Below are positions 45,112 through 53,522 of a stretch of DNA of 64,000 nucleotides, piece by piece. Positions within the stretch are counted from its first letter, which is position 1. Every line of letters starts with the position of its first letter. A model generated the notes under the pieces. That model ran no database searches and was not told the origin of the DNA. It saw only the letters and a list, made by a program, of their open reading frames with translations. The DNA is from Pirellulales bacterium (GTDB lineage: Bacteria > Planctomycetota > Planctomycetia > Pirellulales > Lacipirellulaceae). The position numbers and the translations under genes are program-made. The stretch covers positions 620,001 through 684,000 of the forward strand of contig JALHQZ010000002.1 in NCBI GenBank assembly GCA_022841705.1, read 5' to 3'.

Positions 45112-45546
45112 ATGAAACCCCGCTTCTCCCTCCGCACACTGTTCGTAGTAATGACCTTCATCGCACTCGTGACGGGTTGGCGGGTGCATGTCCACGCCAG
45201 CGCGAGCCGGCTGGCCGACCAGCTCAACGCCGGGCATTATTGCCGCGATAATGGAACAGAATCATCGACGAACGAAACCCTAATCGATGATGCCGCCCTC
45301 TATGACGCCGATCGAGTTGTCGCGAAGATTGATTCCGGGAGCACGTGGCGAATGTGGTTGCTTCCCGCGGTTCAATTACGTAAGCAAGCTGCCGAAGAAG
45401 GCGAGGACTTTCGGCGCTGGTATCGTTTCAATCAGTCATTCTTTGGATTCTCAACCGCTGAGGAATTGAAGTTCGCCGAGACCAAGCCAGTGCCGAAAAC
45501 AACACTAGTAGGCACGCCCATCTCAGCACCCACGAGCGCCAACTAG
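45112..45546 (+). CDS. RFSLRTLF-family small membrane protein 1
   Basis: 144 residues. Starts MKPRFSLRTLFVVMTFIALVTGWRV: a basic lead, a short motif RFSLRTLF and one membrane helix, with the remainder (WRMWLLPAVQLRKQAAEEGED) likely outside or in the paryphoplasm/periplasm. It is the first of four related genes in line. The family is planctomycete-typical and uncharacterised. GGAG lies about 12 nt upstream of the ATG. Confidence 0.75.
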   Translation: MKPRFSLRTLFVVMTFIALVTGWRVHVHASASRLADQLNAGHYCRDNGTESSTNETLIDDAALYDADRVVAKIDSGSTWRMWLLPAVQLRKQAAEEGEDFRRWYRFNQSFFGFSTAEELKFAETKPVPKTTLVGTPISAPTSAN

Positions 45547-45577
45547 CGATTCCAACTTGCGTTGGAGCGAAGAATCC

Positions 45578-45988
45578 ATGAAACCCCGCTTCTCCCTCCG
45601 CACGCTCTTCGCGATGACAACCCTCATCGCCGCGCTCTTCGGCTGGCGGCAGCACCGGCACTCTAACGCCAGCGAGTTCGCCGAGCTCTTGGGTGCGGAA
45701 AAGTACCAACAAGCTGCAGAATACATGATCGTCAAGCCGCAGGATTTTCGGAGCTTCGGCCATACCGAGGAGAAGGTCATGCAAGCGAAGGTTGATTCGA
45801 GCAGTTCGTGGCGTGAGTGGTGGTTTCCCTCGGTCATTCTCAACGTACGCTGGTCGCGCGGGGTTTCGGGGGGTGAAGAGACGCTCAAGTTCGCTCACAC
45901 CTGGGCGGGATTTGCGGAGCCAATTGTGATCTCGCAGACTCAGTTACCAACGTTTATTTACGATGTCGTCCCCACCGCAGCTCGGTAG
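45578..45988 (+). CDS. RFSLRTLF-family small membrane protein 2
   Basis: 136 residues from ATG 45578 (MKPRFSLRTLFAMTTLIAALFGWRQHRH), aligning with the start of gene 1; the frame runs 7 codons further upstream. One membrane helix, then NASEFAELLGAEKYQQAAEYM and WREWWFPSVILNV. It is 31 bp downstream of gene 1 and closest to gene 4 at the N-terminus. Function unknown. Confidence 0.75.
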   Translation: MKPRFSLRTLFAMTTLIAALFGWRQHRHSNASEFAELLGAEKYQQAAEYMIVKPQDFRSFGHTEEKVMQAKVDSSSSWREWWFPSVILNVRWSRGVSGGEETLKFAHTWAGFAEPIVISQTQLPTFIYDVVPTAAR

Positions 45989-46000
45989 AAGAACTACGTC

Positions 46001-46357
46001 ATGAGTTCCCGCTTAACCTTCTATCTCGCCGCTTTCGCATTGCTCCTGGCACTGGCCAGCGCCACCGCGTGGCGAATGACAAACTTGGCGCGAGCGGAAA
46101 CATTCGCAGAAATTCTCAACGCAGATCAGTTCGATCGACTCAGGTCTGACAACACCACGCCTCAACTCGCCAATCTTCAGACGCTCCACACGGCACTTCA
46201 TCAGGGAGACCGTAAGGTCATTCTGCGTGTGAATCGTGCTCCACTATTCAGTCGAGATTGGTGGCTACCGGTTGTGCATGTCTACATGCAAACTCCAAAG
46301 CAGACTGAGCTGAAACACACAGGAATGGCGATTAGCCCGAACAGATCAGGTTTCTAA
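46001..46357 (+). CDS. RFSLRTLF-family small membrane protein 3 (diverged N-terminus)
   Basis: 118 residues from ATG 46001. MSSRLTFYLAAFALLLALASATAW replaces the RFSLRTLF lead, but the following ARAETFAEILNADQFDRL and RDWWLPVV match FAELL...Q and W..WW.P in its neighbours, so it is a paralogue that has lost or altered the motif. It lies 12 bp after gene 2. Function unknown. Confidence 0.65.
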   Translation: MSSRLTFYLAAFALLLALASATAWRMTNLARAETFAEILNADQFDRLRSDNTTPQLANLQTLHTALHQGDRKVILRVNRAPLFSRDWWLPVVHVYMQTPKQTELKHTGMAISPNRSGF

Positions 46358-46376
46358 GGCCTTTGGTAATCATCCC

Positions 46377-46739
46377 ATGCGTCCCCGCTTCTCCCTCCGC
46401 ACGCTCTTCGTGGTGACCACCCTCATCGCCGCGCTCTTCGGCTGGCGATGGAAGAACTACTCTCATGCAACCATGTTTGCCGAACTTCTCAGCGCTGGCG
46501 AGTTTCAGCAAGCAGAGACTTTCGCATCCAACCCGGAACAGGTTCTGATGTTTGACCCACAGATGCAAAACGGAGAATGGAAAATCGCGGCGACTGTTGA
46601 CAACACATCCACGTTGTCAAATTGGTGGCGTCCCGGTGTCGTGGCGGAATGCAGCTTCACGGAAGCTAATTGCGGGCAATACTTAGTGTATCGCTTTCGG
46701 CAAACCATGTTGGGGTTTCGTTGCAATGAACAGTTCTAG
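46377..46739 (+). CDS. RFSLRTLF-family small membrane protein 4
   Basis: 120 residues, MRPRFSLRTLFVVTTLIAALFGWRWKN, then HATMFAELLSAGEFQQAETF and STLSNWWRPGVVAEC. It is 19 bp after gene 3, so all four could be one transcript. The N-terminus is nearly identical to genes 1 and 2, pointing to recent duplication or gene conversion at that part. Function unknown. Confidence 0.72.
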   Translation: MRPRFSLRTLFVVTTLIAALFGWRWKNYSHATMFAELLSAGEFQQAETFASNPEQVLMFDPQMQNGEWKIAATVDNTSTLSNWWRPGVVAECSFTEANCGQYLVYRFRQTMLGFRCNEQF

Positions 46740-46818
46740 TCTACCCCACCGCCAAACGCGGCGGCGGAGCGCTGCCGGCTAATGACTCACCATTCACGAC
46801 TCACCACTCACTCCCCCC

Positions 46819-47310
46819 ATGCGAATCCTCGGCATCGACCCCGGACTTAACACCACCGGTTACGGGGTGATCGACGCCACGCGCGCGGGGGTAAAACTCG
46901 TCGAGGCGGGGGTGGTGCGGTGTGGGCCCTCCAAATCGCTGGCCGAACGGATCGGCGAGATTCACTCCGGGGTGGCGGAGGTGATTGCGGCGCTCAAGCC
47001 CGAGGCGATGGCGCTCGAAGAACTTTACGCCCACTACGAGCGGCCCACCACGGCGATTCTGATGGGGCACGCCCGCGGGGTGATTGTGCTCGCGGCGCAG
47101 CAGGCGGGGATCGAGGTGACGCCGTACGCTGCGACGCAGATCAAAAAAATTCTCACCGGCAACGGTCGGGCGCCGAAGAGCCAAATGCAAGAGGCTATAG
47201 CCCGCGAACTCGGCCTCGCCGCCCCGCCCGAACCGCCCGACGTCGCCGATGCGCTGGCGATCGCGGTGACGCATTGGTATTTGGGGAGGGGTCTAGGGGC
47301 TAGGGGCTAG
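46819..47310 (+). CDS. ruvC: Crossover junction endodeoxyribonuclease RuvC
   Basis: 163 residues. RILGIDPGLNTTGYGVID has catalytic Asp7; LEELYAHYERPTTAILMGHARG has Glu at ~68; the late PPDVADALAIAVTHW has the Asp pair at ~141-144. It resolves Holliday junctions with RuvA and RuvB. Start ATG 46819 follows tandem CTCACCACTCACT spacer DNA. It is convergent with fabF, and ruvB and ruvA are 5 and 10 kb away on the other strand. Confidence 0.95.
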   Translation: MRILGIDPGLNTTGYGVIDATRAGVKLVEAGVVRCGPSKSLAERIGEIHSGVAEVIAALKPEAMALEELYAHYERPTTAILMGHARGVIVLAAQQAGIEVTPYAATQIKKILTGNGRAPKSQMQEAIARELGLAAPPEPPDVADALAIAVTHWYLGRGLGARG

Positions 47311-47331
47311 GGGCCGGAATCGCGCCCAACG

Positions 47332-48576
47332 CTACACCCGCCCCGCGATGATCGACGCATTGTGCCCGCCGAACCCAAAGCTGTTGCTCATGATGTAGTT
47401 GAGCTGCCGTGAGCGGGGTTCGTTGGGGGTGTAATCGAGATCGCACTCGGGGTCAGGCGTGGTGTAGTTGATCGTTGGCGGGCAGACATTGTCGCGGATG
47501 GCCAGCAGGCTCAGCACGAGCTCTACGCCGCCGCTGGCGCCCAGCAGGTGGCCGAGGCTGCTCTTGGTGCTGGAGACGCTAACCTTGCGGGCGTGGTCGC
47601 CGAAGACCGATTTGATCGCGTTCGTCTCGGCCTTGTCGCCCAGCGGAGTGCTGGTGCCGTGGGCGTTGATGTAGTCGATCGCCTCGGGGTTGAGCTGGGC
47701 GTTTTGTAGGGCGAGCGCCATCGCCCGGCCGGCGCCGGCGCCGTAGGGGTCGGGCTGGGTGATGTGGCCAGCGTCGGCGGTCATGCCGTAGCCGACGACT
47801 TCGCCGTAAATCCTGGCGCCACGCGCTTTGGCGTGTTCGTACTCTTCAAACACCAGCACGCCGGCGCCTTCGGAGAGGACGAACCCATCGCGGTCGGCAT
47901 CGAACGGTCGGCTGGCGCCTTGGGGATCATCGTGCCGTTCGGAGAGGGCCCGCATGTTGGCGAAGCCGGCGAGCCCCATCTGCGTGCAGGCCGCCTCGGC
48001 GCCGCCAGTGACCATCACGTCGGCGTCGCCATATTGGATCAGCTTGAAGGCTTCGCCCATCGCGTTGGCGGCGCTGGCGCACGCGGTCGCCACGGCGTAG
48101 TTGGGGCCGCGCAGGCCGTAGGTGATCGAGAGATGCCCGCTGCCGGCATTGAGCATCAGTTTCGGAATCGTGAAGGCCGAGACCTTATCAGGGCCTTTTG
48201 AGATCAGCCGCTCGACTTGCGCTTCAATCTCGGTGAGCCCGCCGATGCCGGAGCCGAGCACCACACCGCAGCGCGTGGTGTCCTCGGCAGTGAAGTCGAT
48301 GCCTGAATCGCGAATTGCGTCGACCCCCGCGACGATGGCGAATTGGCAAAAGCGGTCGACGCGCTTCGATTCTTTCTTATCAATGTAGCCGTCGTAGCCG
48401 CCGTCGTCCCAGCCGTGAATATCGCCGCCGAATTTCACTTTGTGCGCGGAGGTATCGAAGGCCTGCAGCAAATGCACGCCGCTCTTGCCCGCTAGCACGT
48501 TCTGCCACAAGGTCTCCACCTTGCAACCGAGCGACGTGACCGCTCCTAGCCCGGTGACCACTACCCGACGCTTCAT
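47332..48576 (-). CDS. fabF: 3-oxoacyl-ACP synthase II (KAS II)
   Basis: 414 residues, orthodox FabF: RRVVVTGLGAVTSLGC, catalytic Cys in VATACASAANAMGEAF, His in YINAHGTSTPLGDKAE, and His in KSSLGHLLGASGGVEL. It elongates acyl-ACP in type II fatty-acid synthesis. It is last in the minus-strand run rpmF-fabD-fabG-acpP-fabF and serves here as the comparator that shows the altered residues of the 3701-5014 homologue. Confidence 0.96.
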   Translation of the reverse strand: MKRRVVVTGLGAVTSLGCKVETLWQNVLAGKSGVHLLQAFDTSAHKVKFGGDIHGWDDGGYDGYIDKKESKRVDRFCQFAIVAGVDAIRDSGIDFTAEDTTRCGVVLGSGIGGLTEIEAQVERLISKGPDKVSAFTIPKLMLNAGSGHLSITYGLRGPNYAVATACASAANAMGEAFKLIQYGDADVMVTGGAEAACTQMGLAGFANMRALSERHDDPQGASRPFDADRDGFVLSEGAGVLVFEEYEHAKARGARIYGEVVGYGMTADAGHITQPDPYGAGAGRAMALALQNAQLNPEAIDYINAHGTSTPLGDKAETNAIKSVFGDHARKVSVSSTKSSLGHLLGASGGVELVLSLLAIRDNVCPPTINYTTPDPECDLDYTPNEPRSRQLNYIMSNSFGFGGHNASIIAGRV

Positions 48577-48683
48577 GGCTGTGCGTTTTCCTTATTCTTG
48601 CTGGCCTAGAGATCGGCGCGCAGCAACGCGCGAAGAACAACCACAACTCAAAACCGCAGCAATCCAAAACCGATGGGTGGGCG

Positions 48684-48923
48684 CTAGCCGTTGCTATTGG
48701 CTTCGATGTACGCCACCGCTTGGCCGACGGTTTGAATCTTTTCGGCGGCGTCGTCCGGGATGTTAATGTCGAACTCTTCTTCGAGTTCCATCACCAGTTC
48801 CACGGTGTCGAGCGAGTCGGCGCCCAGATCGTTCACGAACGACGTTTCGGCGGTGATCTTTTCCTTATCGACGCCCAACTGTTCCGCCACGATGTCGGTC
48901 ACACGTTCCATTACTGAGGCCAC
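48684..48923 (-). CDS. acpP: Acyl carrier protein
   Basis: 79 residues from GTG 48923, preceded by GGAG at 8 nt (an upstream in-frame extension is not ACP-like). [19 protein letters not shown] leads to [18 protein letters not shown], whose Ser is the 4'-phosphopantetheine site; strongly acidic four-helix protein. It carries growing acyl chains for the FabD, FabG and FabF products next door. Confidence 0.96.
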   Translation of the reverse strand: MASVMERVTDIVAEQLGVDKEKITAETSFVNDLGADSLDTVELVMELEEEFDINIPDDAAEKIQTVGQAVAYIEANSNG

Positions 48924-49106
48924 GACTGATTCTCCTTGACTGCTTGCTGATCGGGCCGGGCCCGAGGGAAATGTGCGTTGATTCGGCGCCCGCCCGAGGG
49001 GCAATCCGATACGGTTTCGAGTAGTTCCTAGCCCTATGAAAATAGAGAATTGCCGTAAGGCAGGTCAAGATGGGGATTTCGTGAGGAAGTTCGGCTCGCC
49101 GCACTA

Positions 49107-49125
49107 CCCCCACTGTCGTCGGGGG
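49107..49125. repeat. Short CCCCC/GGGGG hairpin between fabG and acpP
   Basis: CCCCCACTGTCGTCGGGGG, a 5-bp G/C stem with a 9-nt loop. A near copy (CCCCCGACTGACGCTGGGGG) lies at 57090-57109. Confidence 0.5.
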
Positions 49126-49190
49126 CTCCTGACTCGCGAAAAGCCCCTTCATGAGCCCCGGACGTCAATCTCTGGAGTTTGGCCGGGGAG

Positions 49191-49967
49191 TTACCCCGTT
49201 AACCCTCCATCCACCGTCAAAACCTGCCCCGTAATGTACGCCGCCGAACCGCTGGCGAGGTACAACACGGCGTCGGCAATCTCGTCCGCTTCGCCGAGTC
49301 GTTGGAGCGGGATGCGTGCCTTGACCACTTCTTCGAGCGCCGGGCCCAAGGCCTCGGTCATATCGGAAGCGATGAAACCTGGGCAGATGGCGTTCACCGT
49401 GATCGCCCGCCGCTTGCTGGCCAGTTCGCGGGCGACCGTTTGGGTGAAGCCGATGATCCCCGCCTTCGAGGCCGAGTAGTTGCACTGACCCGGGTTGCCC
49501 ATGAGTCCGGAAACGCTGGAGATGTTGATGATCCGTCCGCTTTTGGTCCGCATCATGGCGCTCGCCGCGGCGCGGGTGAACAGGAAGACGCTCCGCAGGT
49601 TGGTCGAGATCACTTCGTCCCAATCTTCGTCGGTCATGCGAGGGATTAGCGTGTCGCGCGTGATGCCGGCGTTATTGACCAGGATATCGAGTTGGCCCCA
49701 CTTTTCGACGACCCCTTCGACTACGCTGTTGGCCGCGGCGCTGTCGGCGACATCCGCGACATAAGTCGCCGCGGTTCCACCGGCGGCGGTGATTGCGTCA
49801 GCCACTTCTTTCAGTTTGCCTTCGGAGCGCGCGACGCACGCGACCTTGGCGCCGCTTGAGGCGAGCGCCAGCGCGATCGCTTTGCCGATGCCGCGCGAAG
49901 CGCCGGTGACGATGGCGGTTTGACCGGTGAGGTCGACGTGGAGGCGGCGGGTGGGGGAATCACTCAT
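49191..49967 (-). CDS. fabG: 3-oxoacyl-ACP reductase
   Basis: 258 residues from ATG 49967 (MSDSPTRRLHVDL), chosen because the longer frame overlaps fabD. SDR fold: TGASRGIGKAIALAL binds NADPH, NNAG, the catalytic Ser-Tyr-Lys in NISSVSGLMGNPGQCNYSASK, PGFIASDMTE, and the C-terminal GQVLTVDGGL. It reduces beta-ketoacyl-ACP. It lies between fabD and acpP. Confidence 0.95.
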   Translation of the reverse strand: MSDSPTRRLHVDLTGQTAIVTGASRGIGKAIALALASSGAKVACVARSEGKLKEVADAITAAGGTAATYVADVADSAAANSVVEGVVEKWGQLDILVNNAGITRDTLIPRMTDEDWDEVISTNLRSVFLFTRAAASAMMRTKSGRIINISSVSGLMGNPGQCNYSASKAGIIGFTQTVARELASKRRAITVNAICPGFIASDMTEALGPALEEVVKARIPLQRLGEADEIADAVLYLASGSAAYITGQVLTVDGGLTG

Positions 49968-50010
49968 GGGAGGGCTGTTGGCTCTTGGCTGTTTACTGTT
50001 GGCAAGAAAA

Positions 50011-50925
50011 TTAAGCCGTGACGTTCTCGCAGCTAATACTGCGGTCAATCCGTTTCATTAGCCCCTTCAGCACTTTGCCGGGGCCGATTTCGTAGAAGGT
50101 TTTGATTCCCATTCCACTGTGCAGCGTGCGAACGCAGCGTTCCCACAGCACGGGCGAAACGAGCTGTTTTACTAGCAATTCGCGGATTTCGGCCGGGTCC
50201 GTATGCGGTTGGGCATCGACATTCGAGACCACCGGGATGCGTGGCGCTTGAAGTGGTGTGGTGGCGAGTTTTGCCCGCAGGCGATCGGACGCGGGGGCCA
50301 TCAGCGAAGTGTGAAACGCACCGGCGACGGCGAGCGGAATTACCCGCATGGCGCCGGCGGCCTCTGCGGCGGCGGTGAGGCGTTCGCATGCCGACTTGCT
50401 GCCGGAGCAAACCGTATTGCCGGGGCAGAGCAGGTTAGCAACTTGCAGCACTTCGCCTTGGCGGGCCTCGTCGCAAAGCGTTTCGATCTGAGGCACTTCC
50501 AAACCCAGCACGCTGACCATGCCACTCGGCGCCGCTTCAGAGGCGGCTTGCATGGCGGCGCCGCGCTCGGCGACCAGTTGGAGGCCATCTTCAAAAGTCA
50601 GCGCGCCGGCGAAGGCGAGGGCGGTGTATTCACCAAGACTCAAGCCTGCCGTCGCTGTGCAATTGGCAATGACTTCCGGCTGCTCGGCCTTGAGCTGCTC
50701 CAGCGCTGCCAAGCTGCACACGTAAAGCGCCGGTTGGCTGCGGTTGGTGGAATCGAGTTCCGCCGCGGGGCCCTCGCAGCAGAGTTTCAAGAGATCGTAG
50801 CCGAGCACTTCGGCAGCGCGAGCGAACAGCTCGCTGGCGGCGGGCAGATTGGCCGCCAGCTCACGACCCATCCCCACGGACTGCGCACCTTGGCCAGGGA
50901 ACAACAGTGCGCTGGGGTCCGCCAC
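50011..50925 (-). CDS. fabD: Malonyl-CoA:ACP transacylase
   Basis: 304 residues from GTG 50925 (GGAGG just upstream). LLFPGQGAQSVGMG (oxyanion Gln), nucleophile Ser in AGLSLGEYTAL, the His in AVAGAFHTSLMAP, and YEIGPGKVLKGLMKRI at the end are all canonical. It loads malonate on ACP. It lies after rpmF; plsX and fabH, which often stand between, are absent. Confidence 0.96.
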   Translation of the reverse strand: MADPSALLFPGQGAQSVGMGRELAANLPAASELFARAAEVLGYDLLKLCCEGPAAELDSTNRSQPALYVCSLAALEQLKAEQPEVIANCTATAGLSLGEYTALAFAGALTFEDGLQLVAERGAAMQAASEAAPSGMVSVLGLEVPQIETLCDEARQGEVLQVANLLCPGNTVCSGSKSACERLTAAAEAAGAMRVIPLAVAGAFHTSLMAPASDRLRAKLATTPLQAPRIPVVSNVDAQPHTDPAEIRELLVKQLVSPVLWERCVRTLHSGMGIKTFYEIGPGKVLKGLMKRIDRSISCENVTA

Positions 50926-50961
50926 GGCTCCTCCGCCATTTGAAGTTTAGACGAGGTGCGA

Positions 50962-51144
50962 CTACTCGGTCGCCACCACTTGCCGGCCCATGTAGTGCCC
51001 GCAGTTTTCGTTGGGGCAAACCACGTGCGTGGGCATCCGCGTGCCACACTTGGGGCACGAGTGCAACTGCTTGGCCGCGTACTGATCGTGGGCCCGCCGC
51101 GAGCCAGTGCGAGAGTTCGATTGCTTACGCTTGGGGACAGCCAT
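50962..51144 (-). CDS. rpmF: 50S ribosomal protein L32
   Basis: 60 residues, MAVPKRKQSNSRTGSRRAHD, with the zinc ribbon CPKCGTRMPTHVVCPNENCG (CxxC...CxxxxC). Leads the fatty-acid operon as in many bacteria. The larger frame over this position is only an upstream extension. Confidence 0.95.
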   Translation of the reverse strand: MAVPKRKQSNSRTGSRRAHDQYAAKQLHSCPKCGTRMPTHVVCPNENCGHYMGRQVVATE

Positions 51145-51227
51145 GACGAAAACCTGTAAAATGGGGCGACCGACCGGCAGTTCGGCGTCGCCAGAGCCGG
51201 GGCAAGGACTTCTGGGGAAAACCGCTA

Positions 51228-51257
51228 AGTGTAACGGCTTTCTCGGGGTGCGGTCAA
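51228..51257 (-). promoter_or_regulatory. Predicted promoter of the rpmF-fab operon
   Basis: Minus strand TTGACC (51257-51252), 18-bp spacer, TACACT (51233-51228), 84 bp before rpmF. Confidence 0.5.
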
Positions 51258-51300
51258 TGGGCGGGTACACTGACTTTCGCTGGAAAACTGGGCCAAAACT

Positions 51301-51786
51301 GTGCCGATAACCGTCCGACGCGCCGAATACACCCGCCCCGCCGATCGCGCCGCGATCGTCGAGCTCCTTTCGCTCTACGCCCAGGAACCTACCGGCGGCA
51401 GCGAACCGCTCACCGCCGAGGTGCAACAAACGCTCGTCGACCGCCTCGCCGCGACTCCCCACGGCTTTGTGCTGCTGGCCGAGCAGGAGGCACGGATCGT
51501 CGGCCTGGTGACCTGCTTCCAAGTCTTCAGCACCTTCGCCGCCCGGCCGCTGGTGAACCTGCACGATGTGGTGGTCCACCCATCGGTGAGAGGACAAGGG
51601 GTCGGTTGGCTGTTGCTCGAAGCGGTCGAAGCCGAAGCCCGCCGCCGCGGCTGCTGTGGACTCACCTTGGAGGTCTTCGGCGATAATGAAGTAGCGAAAC
51701 GGCTCTACCGCAAATTCGGCTTCGCGGGGGCAGAAAGTTGCCAGCCGCCGCACGCGATGCTGTTCTGGAAGAAGCGACTCGGCTGA
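51301..51786 (+). CDS. GNAT-family N-acetyltransferase
   Basis: 161 residues from GTG 51301. Acetyl-CoA signature VVVHPSVRGQGVGWLLLEAV (V-x-x-x-x-R-G-x-G), followed by EVFGDNEVAKRLYRKFGF, the usual last strand-helix of the fold. Substrate unknown. It is divergent from rpmF. The 10-bp gap to the next gene suggests co-transcription with it. Confidence 0.88.
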   Translation: MPITVRRAEYTRPADRAAIVELLSLYAQEPTGGSEPLTAEVQQTLVDRLAATPHGFVLLAEQEARIVGLVTCFQVFSTFAARPLVNLHDVVVHPSVRGQGVGWLLLEAVEAEARRRGCCGLTLEVFGDNEVAKRLYRKFGFAGAESCQPPHAMLFWKKRLG

Positions 51787-51797
51787 GTTCGGCCCAG

Positions 51798-52214
51798 ATG
51801 ATCAATCTTGTTAAATCTGCCGCTATGCCCCGCAAGAGTTTAGTTTGGATTGTGATCTTTTTGATCGTCGGCGTTGGATGCACAGTGACGCTTCTCATTT
51901 TGCCGAAACTTGTGAATACGCAAATACCTTTTGAGCGTGAGCGATGGCTCACCGCGGAACTCGGTCCCGATCGCAATATTCGCTACCGGATGGTTGAGAG
52001 CATTTTCGAAAAGCTTCAGAACTCTCATAAACCTTTGGACAAAGAGGCTGTCCAGCGTCTGCTCGGCGATCCCGTGAACGAACTGGAAAGCCTGAACTGG
52101 AAGTATCCGCTAGGGATGAAATACTCCGGAGTGATTCCGCAAGCGCTGATGTATCTCTTTATCAATTTCGATCAGACGGGGAATCTTGTCAGAGCCCAGG
52201 CTGTGGCGGATTGA
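51798..52214 (+). CDS. Small membrane-anchored protein of unknown function
   Basis: About 138 residues from ATG 51798 (ATG 51825 is also possible). One N-terminal helix (SLVWIVIFLIVGVGCTVTLLI), then a small soluble domain with KEAVQRLLGDPVNELESLNW and ALMYLFINFDQTGNLVRAQAV, which resembles the BamE/SmpA-type pattern of a short helix, a loop and a strand pair. AT-richer than its neighbours, so possibly acquired. Function unknown. Confidence 0.55.
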   Translation: MINLVKSAAMPRKSLVWIVIFLIVGVGCTVTLLILPKLVNTQIPFERERWLTAELGPDRNIRYRMVESIFEKLQNSHKPLDKEAVQRLLGDPVNELESLNWKYPLGMKYSGVIPQALMYLFINFDQTGNLVRAQAVAD

Positions 52215-52242
52215 AGCGGTCGGCAGTCACCCTTTTGTGCAT

Positions 52243-53334
52243 CTAGCCTTCTGTAGGCGGCTTCACACCCAAATGTTCGTACGCCCGATGGGTGAGCTTC
52301 CGTCCGCGCGGCGTGCGAATGACCAGTTCTGAACGCAGCAAAAACGGCTCGACTTCATCGGTGAGTGTATCAATCGCCGTGTTGAGGGTGTGCGCAACCG
52401 CTTCCACGCCCACCGGGCCGCCGTGAAACACGCGCAACACGGTTTCCAAGTAGCGGCGGTCTTGGGGGTCTAGGCCGAGGTCATCGATCCCGAGCATCTT
52501 GAGCGCGGTCTTGGCGAGCGTGATGTCGATCTCGCCGTTCCCTTTACTGGTGGCGTAATCGCGGCACCAGCGCAAGCGGTTGTTGGCGATCCGTGGCGTG
52601 CCGCGGCTGCACTGGGCGATTTCCAGACATGCGGGTTCGTCGATTGGCACGTTCAGTTTGCCTGCGTTCCGACGGACGATCTCGGCCAGTTCTTGCAGCG
52701 AGTAAAAATCGAGATGCTCGCGGATTTGAAACCGGTCGCGCAATGGCGCCGAGAGCAGGCCCGTGCGCGTGGTCGCGCCGATCATCGTGAAGGGCCGCAG
52801 CCGCATGTTCACCGTCCGAGCGTTGACCCCTTCGCCGAGCGTGATGTCCACCCGGTAATCTTCCATCGCGGGGTACATGAACTCTTCCACCGCTTTGGGG
52901 AGCCGATGGATTTCGTCGATGAACAGCACCGAGCCTTCTTCGGCGTTCGTTAGGTATGGCAGCAAATCCTTCGGAGCGGCAAGCGCCGCGCCGCTGGCGA
53001 TTTGCAAGTTCACGCCCAGGTCGCGCGGGATGCAGGTGGCAAAGGTCGTCTTGCCGAGCCCCGGTGGGCCATCGAGCAAAATATGCCCCAGCGGTTCGTT
53101 CCGCTTCTTGGCGGCGTCAACCGCGATCTTGATTCGCTCGTGGACATCCCGCTGGCCCACCATCTCGTGCATGTGCCGCGGGCGGAGGGCGGGGTCATCG
53201 TTGACGGCCGGCGTGCCCTCGACCGAGCTAGCAACACCCGCCAACCGCGTGGCGAGGGCGCCGTCCGACAGGTCATCGGTCGCCACGCCACCTTTGGCCA
53301 CATCATCGCTTGAAAGAATCCGTTCCCGCGGCAT
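52243..53334 (-). CDS. ruvB: Holliday junction branch migration ATPase RuvB
   Basis: 363 residues. Core: RPRHMHEMVGQRDVHERIKI, Walker A LLDGPPGLGKTT, Walker B VLFIDEIHRL, sensor I GATTRTGLLSAPLRDRF, and the winged-helix C-terminus IRTPRGRKLTHRAYEHLG. An extra N-terminal stretch of ~45 residues precedes the canonical start. It drives branch migration with RuvA. Unlike the usual ruvCAB cluster, ruvA is 3 kb away. Confidence 0.96.
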   Translation of the reverse strand: MPRERILSSDDVAKGGVATDDLSDGALATRLAGVASSVEGTPAVNDDPALRPRHMHEMVGQRDVHERIKIAVDAAKKRNEPLGHILLDGPPGLGKTTFATCIPRDLGVNLQIASGAALAAPKDLLPYLTNAEEGSVLFIDEIHRLPKAVEEFMYPAMEDYRVDITLGEGVNARTVNMRLRPFTMIGATTRTGLLSAPLRDRFQIREHLDFYSLQELAEIVRRNAGKLNVPIDEPACLEIAQCSRGTPRIANNRLRWCRDYATSKGNGEIDITLAKTALKMLGIDDLGLDPQDRRYLETVLRVFHGGPVGVEAVAHTLNTAIDTLTDEVEPFLLRSELVIRTPRGRKLTHRAYEHLGVKPPTEG

Positions 53335-53424
53335 GTTGCTCTAGCTCACCAGACTGGGCGATACACCTCTCGACACTGATCGGAAGTATAGCGTCTGGTG
53401 GCGATTCTCGCAGCGCGAGGCGTG

Positions 53425-53517
53425 GGTTAGGCTTTCCAGCCTGACAGCAGTGGGTACCAGCGCTGCCTTGCGAAGGAAAGCCAGTTAGCGGGGAAAGTCA
53501 GGCTATAAAGCTTAACC
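53425..53517. repeat. Nested inverted repeat with GTGGGTACCAGCGC centre
   Basis: Outer arms GGTTAGGCTTTCCAGCCTGAC (53425-53445) and its imperfect complement 53497-53517; inner stem around GTGGGTACCAGCGC (53450-53463). Same plan and same centre as 40859-41023. It lies just before the end of the minus-strand hydrolase gene. Confidence 0.7.
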
Positions 53518-53522
53518 TGCGG

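Noticed and set aside
48684..49004. Longer start for acpP with 27 extra residues
   Set aside because: The added residues are Pro/Ser/Arg-rich and not part of any ACP; GTG 48923 has a good SD.
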